The position numbers and the translations under genes are program-made. A stretch of 17,867 nt of DNA from Mesotoga sp. UBA6090 (GTDB taxonomy: Bacteria > Thermotogota > Thermotogae > Petrotogales > Kosmotogaceae): positions 1-17,867 of the forward strand of contig NZ_DIXC01000050.1 in assembly GCF_002435945.1 (NCBI RefSeq), read 5' to 3'. Of this stretch, positions 1 through 7,948 are shown piece by piece (positions within the stretch are counted from its first letter, which is position 1; every line of letters begins with the position of its first letter). The notes beneath the pieces are model-generated. The model was not told where the DNA came from, searched no databases, and saw only the letters and a program-made list of their open reading frames with translations.

Positions 1-66
1 ACAAATGTCTGTCTAATCTCCCAGTTCGACGGAAAAGACTGGCAGATAATCACTAAGTTGTACTAA
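1..66 (+). CDS. ABC transporter substrate-binding protein, C-terminal end (partial)
   Basis: An open frame runs in from the left edge and stops with TAA at 64-66. It encodes a short tail containing FDGKDWQIITKLY. Periplasmic binding proteins of the LivK/branched-chain-amino-acid type commonly end in a similar F-x-x-G-x-W-x-x-v segment. The four genes immediately downstream are exactly the permeases and ATPases of such a transporter, so the missing body of the gene is most likely the solute receptor that sets its specificity. Only 21 codons are visible. The family call rests mostly on context, and nothing can be said about the ligand. Confidence 0.6.
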   Translation, partial: TNVCLISQFDGKDWQIITKLY

Positions 67-75
67 GCCTCTTTG

Positions 76-103
76 CGGGAGGGGGCGCTCTGCCTACCTC
101 CCG
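76..103 (+). terminator. Intercistronic GC-rich hairpin after the binding-protein gene
   Basis: CGGGAGG at 76-82 pairs perfectly with CCTCCCG at 97-103 around a 14-nt loop, ten bases after the binding-protein stop codon. It is followed by the loosely T-rich TTTACTTTCCTT. The tract is not a clean T run, so it is probably a leaky terminator or a 3'-end stabiliser. Such structures are common after binding-protein genes, which need more protein than the permeases. The downstream gene starts only 28 bases later with its own AAGGAG site. Confidence 0.5.
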
Positions 104-131
104 TTTACTTTCCTTACAAGGAGTGTGAACA

Positions 132-1022
132 ATGCTTCAAGACATTCTCCAGAACATAGTTTCAGGGGCTTCAATCGGTGCCACATATGGACTTGTAGGA
201 CTCGGCGTAGTTTTCCTCTGGCTGACGATCTCCCGAATAAATTTTGCCAACATCTCGTCGGCGATGTTGGGAGCCTATCTGTTCTACAGTTTTTACACTC
301 AGCTGAACTTGGGTTTTTTCATCTCTTTCGTTTTGTCTATAGCCGTAATAGCAGCCTATGGGTTGGGATTAAGAGTCTTTATATATGAGCCCATAAGGAA
401 ACGAGGAGGTGGACGTCTCGAATTCGTTGTCGCCACACTTATGCTGTGCACCTTTTGGCTCAACTTGATAATTGTCACTTACGGGGCTCTACCAAAGCCC
501 TTTCCACCGGTATTTGGGGGAAGCAACGACTTCATTTCTTTGGGCGGAATAAGAATTCCCACTCTCTATCTTAATATCTATTTGGTAATCGGAATTCTTA
601 TGGTATTCATTTACTTCTTACTGAACAAGACGCTCATAGGAAAATCATTCCGAGCTGCCGCACAGAATAGGGAAGCCGCGGCTCTTATGGGAATAGATGT
701 AAAAGTAACGACCTCTCTATCCTTCATTCTGGCGACTGTCGTCGTGGGAATCGCCGGAATACTCCTTGCACCCATCTACTTCGTGTCTCTAGAACTTGGA
801 GGAGGCTCGATAGGGGTTAAAGGCTTTGCTTCGGCCGTACTTGGAGGATTGACCAATCCTTACGGAACGATACTCGGAGGAATATCTCTTGGCCTCCTGG
901 AGAACTTCTCCACCCTTTATATCTCTTCTACATACAGAGACATCATATCCTTCTCGGTTCTTGTAGCCGTTCTGATACTGAAACCTTCCGGAATATTCAA
1001 CTGGAAGAGTAAGAAGATATAG
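132..1022 (+). CDS. livH: Branched-chain amino acid-type ABC transporter permease, LivH family
   Basis: This is an integral membrane permease of 296 residues, a normal LivH length, with about eight hydrophobic segments. The N-terminus has the family pattern S-G-A-S-I-G-A-T-Y-G-L-V-G-L-G. Residues 169-187 (IGKSFRAAAQNREAAALMGI) form the EAA-type cytoplasmic loop that docks onto the ATPases. Residues 234-255 carry the conserved A-VLGGLTNPYGTILGG block. AAGGAG at 118-123 lies 8 bases before ATG 132, which supports this start. It follows the binding-protein gene and precedes LivM, LivG and LivF, the standard order. LivHM pairs import branched amino acids but also amides, urea, aromatic acids and other small acids. 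The downstream hydroxyacid genes make a substrate other than leucine likely, which is inference. Confidence 0.9.
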   Translation: MLQDILQNIVSGASIGATYGLVGLGVVFLWLTISRINFANISSAMLGAYLFYSFYTQLNLGFFISFVLSIAVIAAYGLGLRVFIYEPIRKRGGGRLEFVVATLMLCTFWLNLIIVTYGALPKPFPPVFGGSNDFISLGGIRIPTLYLNIYLVIGILMVFIYFLLNKTLIGKSFRAAAQNREAAALMGIDVKVTTSLSFILATVVVGIAGILLAPIYFVSLELGGGSIGVKGFASAVLGGLTNPYGTILGGISLGLLENFSTLYISSTYRDIISFSVLVAVLILKPSGIFNWKSKKI

Positions 1023-1032
1023 GGGGTGCGAG

Positions 1033-1995
1033 ATGAAGAAGCTGATATTGGTTGTAGGAGCGATACTACTAATAGTACTATTCCCTCTTTTCACGAATAA
1101 CATGTATCAACTATACCTGATGAACAGAGCGCTCATTCATGCCATTCTTGCAACAGGATTGGTATTCCTAACAGGTTTTGCGGGTCAAATATCACTTGGG
1201 CAGGCGGGTTTCTACGCAATCGGAGCATACGCTTCGGCGTACTTCACTGTTAAGCTCGGGCTACCGATTCCAATCGGAGTTATTGCAGGAGTAGTTCTGA
1301 GCGTTGTCGCGGGCTTTCTGTTGAGCATTCCCTCTTTCAAGCTGAAGGCCTTTTTCTTATCTCTAGTGACAATAGCCTTCGGGCAAATAGTCTGGATGCT
1401 TGTGATAAACCTCACACCTATTACCGGCGGTCCGTCCGGCTTTTTTGGCATACCATTCTACTCGGTGGGAAACAACATGCTTTCTTTCGGGCAGGTCTTC
1501 TGGCTCTTTGGCGGGCTGCTCTTCCTATCCGTGTTCATTATGTACCGCATAAAACACTCTCACTTTGGCAGAGCAATGCTTGCAATGAATGACGATGATG
1601 TGGCCACGGAAACCTGTGGAATTTCTACAAAGAGACTTAAGATGGCGGCCTTTGGCTTTTCTGCAGGCCTAGCGGGACTGGCAGGAGCACTGTACGCTCA
1701 TCTGGCAGGCTTTCTCTCACCGGAACCATTCACATTCTTTGAATCATCGAATTTTGTCGCAATGGCAGTCGTGGGCGGTCTTAGACACATGAGTGGTGGA
1801 GTTGTTGGCGGAATAGGTCTTACACTTCTTCCCGAGTTCCTGAGATTTGGAGGCTGGGAAAATTACTATCTAATGGTGACTTCTCTAATAGTGATAGTCA
1901 TCATAATATTCGTGCCTATGGGACTTGGGCCCATTCTTGAAACCCTTCTAAGAAAGGTTTTCAGGATTAAGAGAAGCAATACAAAGACGTTGTAG
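1033..1995 (+). CDS. livM: Branched-chain amino acid-type ABC transporter permease, LivM family
   Basis: This is the second membrane permease of the importer, with 320 residues. The LivM hallmark F-x-G-Q-I-S-L-G-Q-A-G-F is at residues 49-60. A cytoplasmic EAA-like loop near residues 176-200 (GRAMLAMNDDDVATETCGI) is the expected ATPase contact. Hydrophobic segments fill the rest, and the protein ends in a basic tail. The start ATG 1033 is preceded by AGGGGGTG at about 1021-1028 and lies 11 bases after livH, so the pair is co-translated. It pairs with LivH to form the heterodimeric channel. Confidence 0.9.
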   Translation: MKKLILVVGAILLIVLFPLFTNNMYQLYLMNRALIHAILATGLVFLTGFAGQISLGQAGFYAIGAYASAYFTVKLGLPIPIGVIAGVVLSVVAGFLLSIPSFKLKAFFLSLVTIAFGQIVWMLVINLTPITGGPSGFFGIPFYSVGNNMLSFGQVFWLFGGLLFLSVFIMYRIKHSHFGRAMLAMNDDDVATETCGISTKRLKMAAFGFSAGLAGLAGALYAHLAGFLSPEPFTFFESSNFVAMAVVGGLRHMSGGVVGGIGLTLLPEFLRFGGWENYYLMVTSLIVIVIIIFVPMGLGPILETLLRKVFRIKRSNTKTL

Positions 1996-2007
1996 GGTGG
2001 GTTGAAG

Positions 2008-2766
2008 ATGGACATTCTTAGAACTGAAAACATGACCAAGAGATTCGGTGGAGTCGTGGCAAACGATAATCTGTCGATTGGAATTCCCGAAGGGCAGATC
2101 ACAGCCTTAATCGGCCCTAACGGCTCGGGCAAAACGACATTCATAAATGTTGCAACGGGAGTACACCCTATTACCAGCGGAAAGGTCTACTTCAAGGATC
2201 AGGACATATCGGGAATGGATATGAACAAGATAAGCAGGTTGGGTATCGCGAGGACCTTCCAGAAGATAAGGCTTTTCGAGAATCTCTCAGTGATTGAAAA
2301 CGTTCTTGTAGCCAGAAAACCCTTCTACAAATCCGGCCCTGTGAGCGTAGTTCTCGGCACTCCCAAATTCAGAAAAGAAGAAAAAGAAAACAAAGAGAAG
2401 GCCATGGAACTTCTGAAGCTCGTGGGCCTTGAAGATAGGGCATACGACTCTCCGACAGGAATGGCGTATGGATTACGGCGTTGTCTGGAAATCGCAAGAG
2501 CTCTTGCACTCGAACCTCAGCTGATGTTCCTCGACGAACCTGCTGCCGGAATGACCAGAGACGAATTCAAAGTGATAATGGATCTGATGATGATTCTCAA
2601 GGAAAGAGGAATTACGACTCTTATTGTTGAACACACTATGGACTTTATCAAGGCCGTTGCAGACTGGGTCTATGTTCTGAACTTTGGTCAGGTGATTGCC
2701 AAGGGTAAATTTGATGACATAGAAAAGGACCCGCTAGTTCTCAAAGCCTATCTGGGGGAGGACTGA
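2008..2766 (+). CDS. livG: ABC transporter ATP-binding protein, LivG family
   Basis: This is the cytoplasmic ATPase of the importer, with 252 residues from ATG 2008. A TTG at 2002 would add two codons but sits one base from the Shine-Dalgarno AGGGTGG, whereas ATG 2008 has normal spacing. Walker A is GPNGSGKTT at 36-44, the Q-loop is TFQKIRLF around 84-91, Walker B is MFLDEP at 173-178, and the H-loop is VEHTMD with H209. The signature motif is unusual: MAYGLRRC at 152-159, where LivG proteins normally have an LAYGQQRR-like sequence, so the signature glutamine is leucine. All other catalytic parts are intact, so activity is expected. Confidence 0.9.
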   Translation: MDILRTENMTKRFGGVVANDNLSIGIPEGQITALIGPNGSGKTTFINVATGVHPITSGKVYFKDQDISGMDMNKISRLGIARTFQKIRLFENLSVIENVLVARKPFYKSGPVSVVLGTPKFRKEEKENKEKAMELLKLVGLEDRAYDSPTGMAYGLRRCLEIARALALEPQLMFLDEPAAGMTRDEFKVIMDLMMILKERGITTLIVEHTMDFIKAVADWVYVLNFGQVIAKGKFDDIEKDPLVLKAYLGED

Positions 2767-2768
2767 TT

Positions 2769-3485
2769 ATGTTTTTGCTTGAAACCCGTGATCTCTCAGT
2801 TTCATATAACGAGGTTCCCGCTCTCAGAAAAGTATCAATAAAGGTCTCCAAAGGAGAAGTTGTCTCCGTGCTCGGTCCTAATGGAGCGGGAAAGACGACT
2901 CTTCTGAAGAGCATTTCAGGACTTGTATCTTCTGAAGCAGGAAGCAAGGTCCTTTTGAACGGAGAAGAGATCCAACATCTTCCTCCACACAAGATAACCA
3001 GACTTGGGGTTATTCACGTTCCTGAAGGTAGACAGGTTTTCGCGGAACTCTCCGTTCAGGAAAACCTTGAAGTGGCAGCCACTAGAATTGGACTCGCAAA
3101 GGCCCGCCCAAACATCGAGAAAGTCTATGAGATTTTCTCGGAACTGAAGTCCCGGAAAAACCAGATGGCCGGCACGCTCTCCGGGGGAGAGCAACAGATG
3201 CTCGCAATTGGAAGGGCCATCGTTTCAGATCCATTGATTATGATGATAGACGAACCTTCCATGGGACTGGCTCCTGTTATCGTGAAGAGAATATTCGAGA
3301 CTCTGAAGAATTACGTCACGGATACGGGTCTGACCATGTTGATCGTGGAACAGAACGCAAAGCTCTCGCTTCCAATGAGCGACAGAGTCTACATCGTATC
3401 ACAAGGTCAAATAAAACTTGAAGGCTCTGTTGATGAAGTGAAGAGTGACGAGAGAATTCGAGAAATGTATTTCGGTGGTAAGTAA
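2769..3485 (+). CDS. livF: ABC transporter ATP-binding protein, LivF family
   Basis: This is the second ATPase of the importer, with 238 residues, the usual LivF length. Walker A is GPNGAGKTT at 36-44. The LivF-specific HVPEGRQVF segment is at 83-91, the signature LSGGEQQ at 137-143, Walker B IMMIDEP at 157-163, and the switch region VEQN at 193-196. GGGGGAGG at 2754-2761, inside the end of livG, serves ATG 2769, so the two ATPases are translationally linked. Unlike LivG, its signature motif is canonical. A LivGF heterodimer energises the LivHM channel. Confidence 0.92.
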   Translation: MFLLETRDLSVSYNEVPALRKVSIKVSKGEVVSVLGPNGAGKTTLLKSISGLVSSEAGSKVLLNGEEIQHLPPHKITRLGVIHVPEGRQVFAELSVQENLEVAATRIGLAKARPNIEKVYEIFSELKSRKNQMAGTLSGGEQQMLAIGRAIVSDPLIMMIDEPSMGLAPVIVKRIFETLKNYVTDTGLTMLIVEQNAKLSLPMSDRVYIVSQGQIKLEGSVDEVKSDERIREMYFGGK

Positions 3486-3486
3486 G

Positions 3487-4731
3487 ATGAGATTCTCGCT
3501 TGACTATAGAGAGAAGGAGAGACTTCAGCTGGAAGTTCCCGTGGGAAGAGTACTTCTTCCGACCTCACCTGTTGAGAGAAGCGAAGAGGGCAGCTCACTG
3601 CGCGAATCGCTACTGAAGCCGTTTGGTGCTCCTCCGATCCTTGAGCTTGCGGAATCTGCGAAAGAGATAGTCCTTATCGTAGAGGATCACACAAGGCACT
3701 CTCCCATTTTTGAGACTCTCTCTTTCATGAAATCGCTTTTCGCCGAAAACAAGATTCCCTGGAGCAAAGTTTCCTTGCTTGTCGCGACTGGAACTCACAG
3801 ACAAATGACGGCTGAAGAGCTAAGAGAGAAGTTAGGCAGTTTTTCTCGCGATACTAAAATCATCCAGCACGATGCGGAAGCAGCCAGCAGGATGAAAGAC
3901 TATGGAGAATTCCTTGGAGTACCGATTAGGATAAACGAGGCGGTTGGAGCTGACCTCACAATTGGAGTTGGCTCGATCGTTCCTCACAGGTTCTCCGGAT
4001 GGTCGGGCGGAGCGAAAATTGTGATTCCGGGCGTCTCTGCATATGAAACAGTCTTTAAGTCACACAGGATGGCAATACTGAAGAGCAGAGCCGACGTCGG
4101 AGTTCTTGACAATGAGTTCAGGGAACTTATAGATGAAACCGGAAGACGAGTGGGACTTGATTTCATAATCAATTTCTACTACGATATCGAAGGAAGAATC
4201 TCCGGCTGTGTATCGGGCAATCATGTGACGGCACACAGGGAAGGCGTCAAAGTTGCGAGAGAAGAGCTGCTCCGAGAGTACTCGGAAAAAGCCGATGTCA
4301 CCGTGATATCTTCATTCCCCTCTGTGACCGATTTCTGGCAGTGCGGCAAAGCGCTGTACACTTCCGATCTGGTTACCAGAAATGGAGGAGATATCGTGAT
4401 GGTCTCTTCGCTCGATGAAGGCTTTGGCGATCATCCTCTATTTGCCTCATTACTCAAGATGGAGGCAGAAAAGATCTTAGAAAGACTTGACGTGATCACT
4501 ACCGAAGACCCGCTTGCATATGTGGCGGCCTATGCTGTAAGGAAAGTGATCGAGAAGAAAAGGATTCACATTGTGAGCAACACTAAATTCGCAGATCAGT
4601 TCAATAAACTTGGTTTAACGGTCTATCCAGATATTCAATCGGTTGTTGACCGGGTGGCACCGGCCGGCAAAAGCGTTGCGGTTCTTCAGAACTCACTTGT
4701 CTTGCCGGAAATATCAAATAAGGAGGCATAA
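3487..4731 (+). CDS. larA: LarA-family nickel-pincer 2-hydroxyacid racemase/epimerase
   Basis: This is a 414-residue cytoplasmic enzyme of the lactate racemase family, close to the usual length. LarA enzymes use a nickel pincer nucleotide (NPN) tethered to a lysine to move a hydride at the alpha carbon of 2-hydroxyacids. The expected residues can be seen: D67 and R70 in EDHTR, H104 in ATGTHR, H167 in VPHRFSG, K177 in SGGAK (the cofactor-anchoring lysine), PG at 181-182, and H193 in KSHR. Start ATG 3487 lies one base after the livF stop and is probably coupled to it. An upstream in-frame start inside livF is not needed. NPN synthesis genes (larB, larC, larE) are not in this window and must be elsewhere. 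The family also contains malate, hydroxyglutarate, phenyllactate and aldonate racemases or epimerases, so the substrate need not be lactate. Confidence 0.82.
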   Translation: MRFSLDYREKERLQLEVPVGRVLLPTSPVERSEEGSSLRESLLKPFGAPPILELAESAKEIVLIVEDHTRHSPIFETLSFMKSLFAENKIPWSKVSLLVATGTHRQMTAEELREKLGSFSRDTKIIQHDAEAASRMKDYGEFLGVPIRINEAVGADLTIGVGSIVPHRFSGWSGGAKIVIPGVSAYETVFKSHRMAILKSRADVGVLDNEFRELIDETGRRVGLDFIINFYYDIEGRISGCVSGNHVTAHREGVKVAREELLREYSEKADVTVISSFPSVTDFWQCGKALYTSDLVTRNGGDIVMVSSLDEGFGDHPLFASLLKMEAEKILERLDVITTEDPLAYVAAYAVRKVIEKKRIHIVSNTKFADQFNKLGLTVYPDIQSVVDRVAPAGKSVAVLQNSLVLPEISNKEA

Positions 4732-4733
4732 TA

Positions 4734-5987
4734 ATGAAACCGAAAGATCTTGATTACATGAAGTTAAATGGAACACCATACTTCGACGAATCCCGCTGGG
4801 TGAGTCCTCTCAACTATGAGAGAGTAATCCGGGGAGAAACCGCAAGAGACAGTATCTATATACACGACGTTACGCTGAGAGATGGAGAACAGACTTGTGG
4901 TCTTACCTGGAGCGAGGATCAAAGGGTGAGAATCGGAGTTGCGTTGAATGATTTGGGTGTGAAATCCATTGAGGTCGGAATGCCGATAGTCTCCGACGAG
5001 AACAAGAGGGCGATACGTAGACTCGTTGACATGAATCTCGATTCGGAAATCGTGCCATTCGCAAGATCTTTGAAGAAGGATATCGATGAATCTGTCGATT
5101 GCGGCGCCACACGAGTAGTGGTTGAACACGCGGTAAATCCATACGACAATGAGCTTGTCTACGGTGTGTCTCCCGAAAAACTCATCGACCGAGTTGTTTC
5201 AGCTATTCTCTACGCGAAGGAACAGGGTATGAAGCCGACCTTCATGGGCTGGGACGCAACAAGATCGACCCCTGATTATGTCCTGAAAGTCTTCACAGAA
5301 GTGGCAAAGCAAGCAAGACCGGAGAGCATTGTCTTCGTAGACAGTTTTGGAGTCGCCTCCCCATTTGCTATCGAGTTCATCTTCACTGAGCTTAGGAAGG
5401 CCATCCCGGACATCCCGCTCGAATTCCATGTTCACAATGAATTCGGTCTGGCAATGGGATCGGTTTTTGCAGCAGTAAGAGCCGGTGTATCAGGCATTCA
5501 CAGCTCGATCAACGGACTTGGAGAAAGGACGGGCAACGTAGCTACTGAAGAGGTTGCCGCCGGCCTGAAACTCCTGATGGGGATAGATACCGGAGTCGAT
5601 CTGACGAAGATCGGATACACTTCGCGACTGGTCGAGGATATTTCGAAGATCCAGGTGGCGAACAACAAGCCGGTCGTTGGGAAGCGCCTCTTCTGGGTCG
5701 AATCGGGCATCGTCGTTGACGCAATCGACAAGTTGAATGCGGCCGGGATTAACGCCGCCATGACGCCGTACCTTCCTTCGCTCGTAGGAATGGGCGAGAT
5801 AGACGTGAAGCTAGGTGCCTTCAGCGGCCAGGCAAGCATAAAATACTGGCTGAAGAGATTGGAAATAGAGGCGAGCGAAGACCAACTTGAAGAACTGACG
5901 GAAATCGTGCGAAAGGAAGGACGAATAAGAAACACCGTCCTCGAACTTGACGAATTCAAGAGAATAGTAGGAGATTACATGAAATGA
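4734..5987 (+). CDS. DRE-TIM metallolyase, isopropylmalate/homocitrate synthase-like
   Basis: This is a 417-residue TIM-barrel enzyme of the HMGL-like/DRE-TIM superfamily, which makes or breaks C-C bonds between a 2-oxo acid and an acyl-CoA. HDVTLRDGEQ at 44-53 supplies the metal Asp and catalytic Arg, HVHNEFG at 232-238 the two metal histidines, and NGLGERTGN at 260-268 the glycine-rich loop. This layout matches the LeuA, citramalate and homocitrate synthase branch, but the C-terminal regulatory domain of LeuA is missing. The second subdomain reads VESGIV at 322-327 where synthases have HESGIH, so both histidines are replaced. AAGGAGG at 4720-4726 serves ATG 4734. Its place between a hydroxyacid racemase and Buk/Ptb argues for a catabolic rather than leucine-biosynthetic job. 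The true substrate is unknown. Confidence 0.75.
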   Translation: MKPKDLDYMKLNGTPYFDESRWVSPLNYERVIRGETARDSIYIHDVTLRDGEQTCGLTWSEDQRVRIGVALNDLGVKSIEVGMPIVSDENKRAIRRLVDMNLDSEIVPFARSLKKDIDESVDCGATRVVVEHAVNPYDNELVYGVSPEKLIDRVVSAILYAKEQGMKPTFMGWDATRSTPDYVLKVFTEVAKQARPESIVFVDSFGVASPFAIEFIFTELRKAIPDIPLEFHVHNEFGLAMGSVFAAVRAGVSGIHSSINGLGERTGNVATEEVAAGLKLLMGIDTGVDLTKIGYTSRLVEDISKIQVANNKPVVGKRLFWVESGIVVDAIDKLNAAGINAAMTPYLPSLVGMGEIDVKLGAFSGQASIKYWLKRLEIEASEDQLEELTEIVRKEGRIRNTVLELDEFKRIVGDYMK

Positions 5988-7024
5988 GTCTGATTCTCGT
6001 CATAAATCCCGGTTCGACATCAACCAAGGTAGCTGTCTTCGTAGACGGGAAAGAACTGTTCAAGAAGACGCTTCCCCTTGACGATGACATGCTCGACCTT
6101 CCCCTCTTTCCCGATCAGTACACAATAAGGAAGGATCAGATCCTCAAAGAACTGGACAGAAACGGGATAAGGCCATCCCAACTGACTGCCGTGGCGGCCA
6201 GAGGAGGAAGATTGAAACCTCTGAATTCCGGAGTTTACCGCATTAACAGAGAGATGGTCGATGACGCCAGAAATGGCCTTCAGGGTATTCACCCCGCAAA
6301 TACGGCGGTCGTGATAGCTTTTGAACTGGCTCAGGAATTCGGAATGCAGGCTTTTACAGTCGACCCGATCAGTGTGGACGAACTGGCCGAGTGGGCAAGA
6401 GTAACGGGAATACAGAAGATCACAAGAAATTCACTCTCCCACGCGTTGAACATGAAGGCAGTCGCGAAGAAAGCTGCGACTGAACTGGGAAAGAGCTACG
6501 AAGAAGCGAAGCTCATAGTGGCTCATCTAGGAGGCGGCTCGTCGGTAAGCGCCCATCTAAACGGAAAGATGGTCGATCTATACAACAGTGACAAGGAAGG
6601 CCCCTTTTCTGTGGAAAGAGCGGGTGCCCTCCCTACTCACGAATTGGCGGAATTTGCTCGCTCGAGAGACGATTATCTCGAATACCTGGCTCACAGGGGC
6701 GGCCTGTTTTCCCACTTCGGAATGCGTGACGTTGAACGGATCGCCGAAGGCGTAAAGAATGGAGAAATCGATTCCACGCCGCTTGAAGCGTACATTTACA
6801 ACATTGCAAAATACTCATACAGTCTGCTGGCCGTATTTGACGGATTTCCCGACGCCCTTGCCATTACGGGCGGCGTAGTGAAGTGCGACTACGTCAGAGA
6901 AAGACTTCTTGAGAAACTGAAGGGTATCAGAGTTCTCCTTTTCCCGGGAGAGTTCGAGATGGAAAGCCTTGCAGACGGAGCGCAAAGAGTAATACAAGGG
7001 ATCGAAGAGGCCCTGGAATACTGA
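5984..7024 (+). CDS. buk: Butyrate kinase (acyl-phosphate kinase)
   Basis: This 346-residue member of the acetokinase/ASKHA family would convert butyryl-phosphate or a related acyl-phosphate plus ADP into the free acid plus ATP in the cytoplasm. The N-terminal phosphate-binding motif INPGSTSTK is at 7-15. Butyrate kinase signatures follow: AARGGRLKPL at 71-80, SHALNMKAVA at 152-161, VAHLGGGSSV at 179-188, EGPFSVERAGALP at 205-217 and ITGG near 294. ATG 5984 overlaps the previous stop as ATGA, and AGGAG lies about ten bases upstream, so it is co-translated with the DRE-TIM enzyme. With Ptb just downstream it forms an ATP-yielding pair. Chain-length preference cannot be read from sequence; isobutyrate and other branched acids are possible. 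Confidence 0.88.
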   Translation: MSLILVINPGSTSTKVAVFVDGKELFKKTLPLDDDMLDLPLFPDQYTIRKDQILKELDRNGIRPSQLTAVAARGGRLKPLNSGVYRINREMVDDARNGLQGIHPANTAVVIAFELAQEFGMQAFTVDPISVDELAEWARVTGIQKITRNSLSHALNMKAVAKKAATELGKSYEEAKLIVAHLGGGSSVSAHLNGKMVDLYNSDKEGPFSVERAGALPTHELAEFARSRDDYLEYLAHRGGLFSHFGMRDVERIAEGVKNGEIDSTPLEAYIYNIAKYSYSLLAVFDGFPDALAITGGVVKCDYVRERLLEKLKGIRVLLFPGEFEMESLADGAQRVIQGIEEALEY

Positions 7025-7035
7025 GGTGATAATCA

Positions 7036-7938
7036 ATGATTAATTCCCTTTCTGAGTTCATTCTTGAAGCAAGCAAGTTGCAGAAGCGCGTGAGAGTAAA
7101 TTGCGTGCAACCGCATGATCGTAAGACGATGAAGGCCATAGAGTCATTTGCCTCCTCTAACGGCAATTTTGAATTCACTCTTTTTGGAAGATTAGAAGAG
7201 ATGAACCAGGCAGCATCTGAAGGGTTTCTGAAGATGACGCGTGTTGTCGAAGGGGAATCTGAAGAGGAGAATGCTTCAAATGCAGTCTCTGCTTTGGAGG
7301 GAGATATTCCCGCCGTTCTAATGAAAGGCGACATCAATACCACCGTGTTTCTAAGAGCGCTCTTCAAGAGCGGCACAGTAAAGGCAAGCGGAAGGTTTAT
7401 AAGTCACATTTCTTGTATGGAGGTCCCGGAGCATCCAAGACTACTTTTCATAACTGATGGGACGGTCAACATCGCACCGGATTTGAAGGCAAAGGCCGAG
7501 ATACTCAAGAATGCCGTAGAGTTTGCAAGATCGATCGGGATCAGTGAACCAAAGGTAGCGGTAATCGGTATAAACGAGCGAGTGTCGGTAACAAATCGCG
7601 ACCTCACTGAAGGAGCGGTGTTATCAAAAATGGCAGAGAGAGGGCAATTTGGAGTGTGTCTCGCAGACGGGCCCATGCCCATAGATACTGCTCTGAAAAG
7701 GGACGCGGCCCTGAAGAAGGGAATTACGTCAAAGGTTGGAGGTGAGGCCGACATACTAGTCTGTTCTAATCTGGAATCTGCGGCCAACCTCATAAAAGGC
7801 CTCGTACATCTAGGCAAAGCCAAGACGGCCGGACTTCTTTTGGGAGCGGGATTCCCCGTTGTTCTCACGTCGAGGAGCGACAATGAATTCGCAAAAGAGG
7901 TGTCTCTCTCAATGGCATTAGTGAGTGCGGCGGGTTGA
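7036..7938 (+). CDS. ptb: Phosphate butyryltransferase (phosphate acyltransferase)
   Basis: This 300-residue protein exchanges CoA for phosphate on an acyl group, giving the acyl-phosphate used by Buk. Family features are VLMKGDINTT at 94-103 with FLRAL after it, FISHIS at 121-126, FITDGTVNIAPDL at 138-150, KNAVEFAR at 158-165, EPKVAVIG at 171-178, GGEADILVCSN toward the C-terminus, and GAGFPVVLTSR close to the end. GAGGTGAT at 7023-7030 overlaps the buk stop and serves ATG 7036. The usual gene order is ptb-buk; here buk comes first. No acyl-CoA dehydrogenase, crotonase or thiolase is nearby, so a classical butyrate pathway is not encoded in this operon. Confidence 0.88.
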   Translation: MINSLSEFILEASKLQKRVRVNCVQPHDRKTMKAIESFASSNGNFEFTLFGRLEEMNQAASEGFLKMTRVVEGESEEENASNAVSALEGDIPAVLMKGDINTTVFLRALFKSGTVKASGRFISHISCMEVPEHPRLLFITDGTVNIAPDLKAKAEILKNAVEFARSIGISEPKVAVIGINERVSVTNRDLTEGAVLSKMAERGQFGVCLADGPMPIDTALKRDAALKKGITSKVGGEADILVCSNLESAANLIKGLVHLGKAKTAGLLLGAGFPVVLTSRSDNEFAKEVSLSMALVSAAG

Positions 7939-7948
7939 GGTGAAAGAG

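Noticed and set aside
3445..3486. Extended N-terminus of the LarA-like protein inside livF.
   Set aside because: ATG 3487 immediately after the livF stop gives a normal family start; the extension only reads livF coding sequence in another frame.
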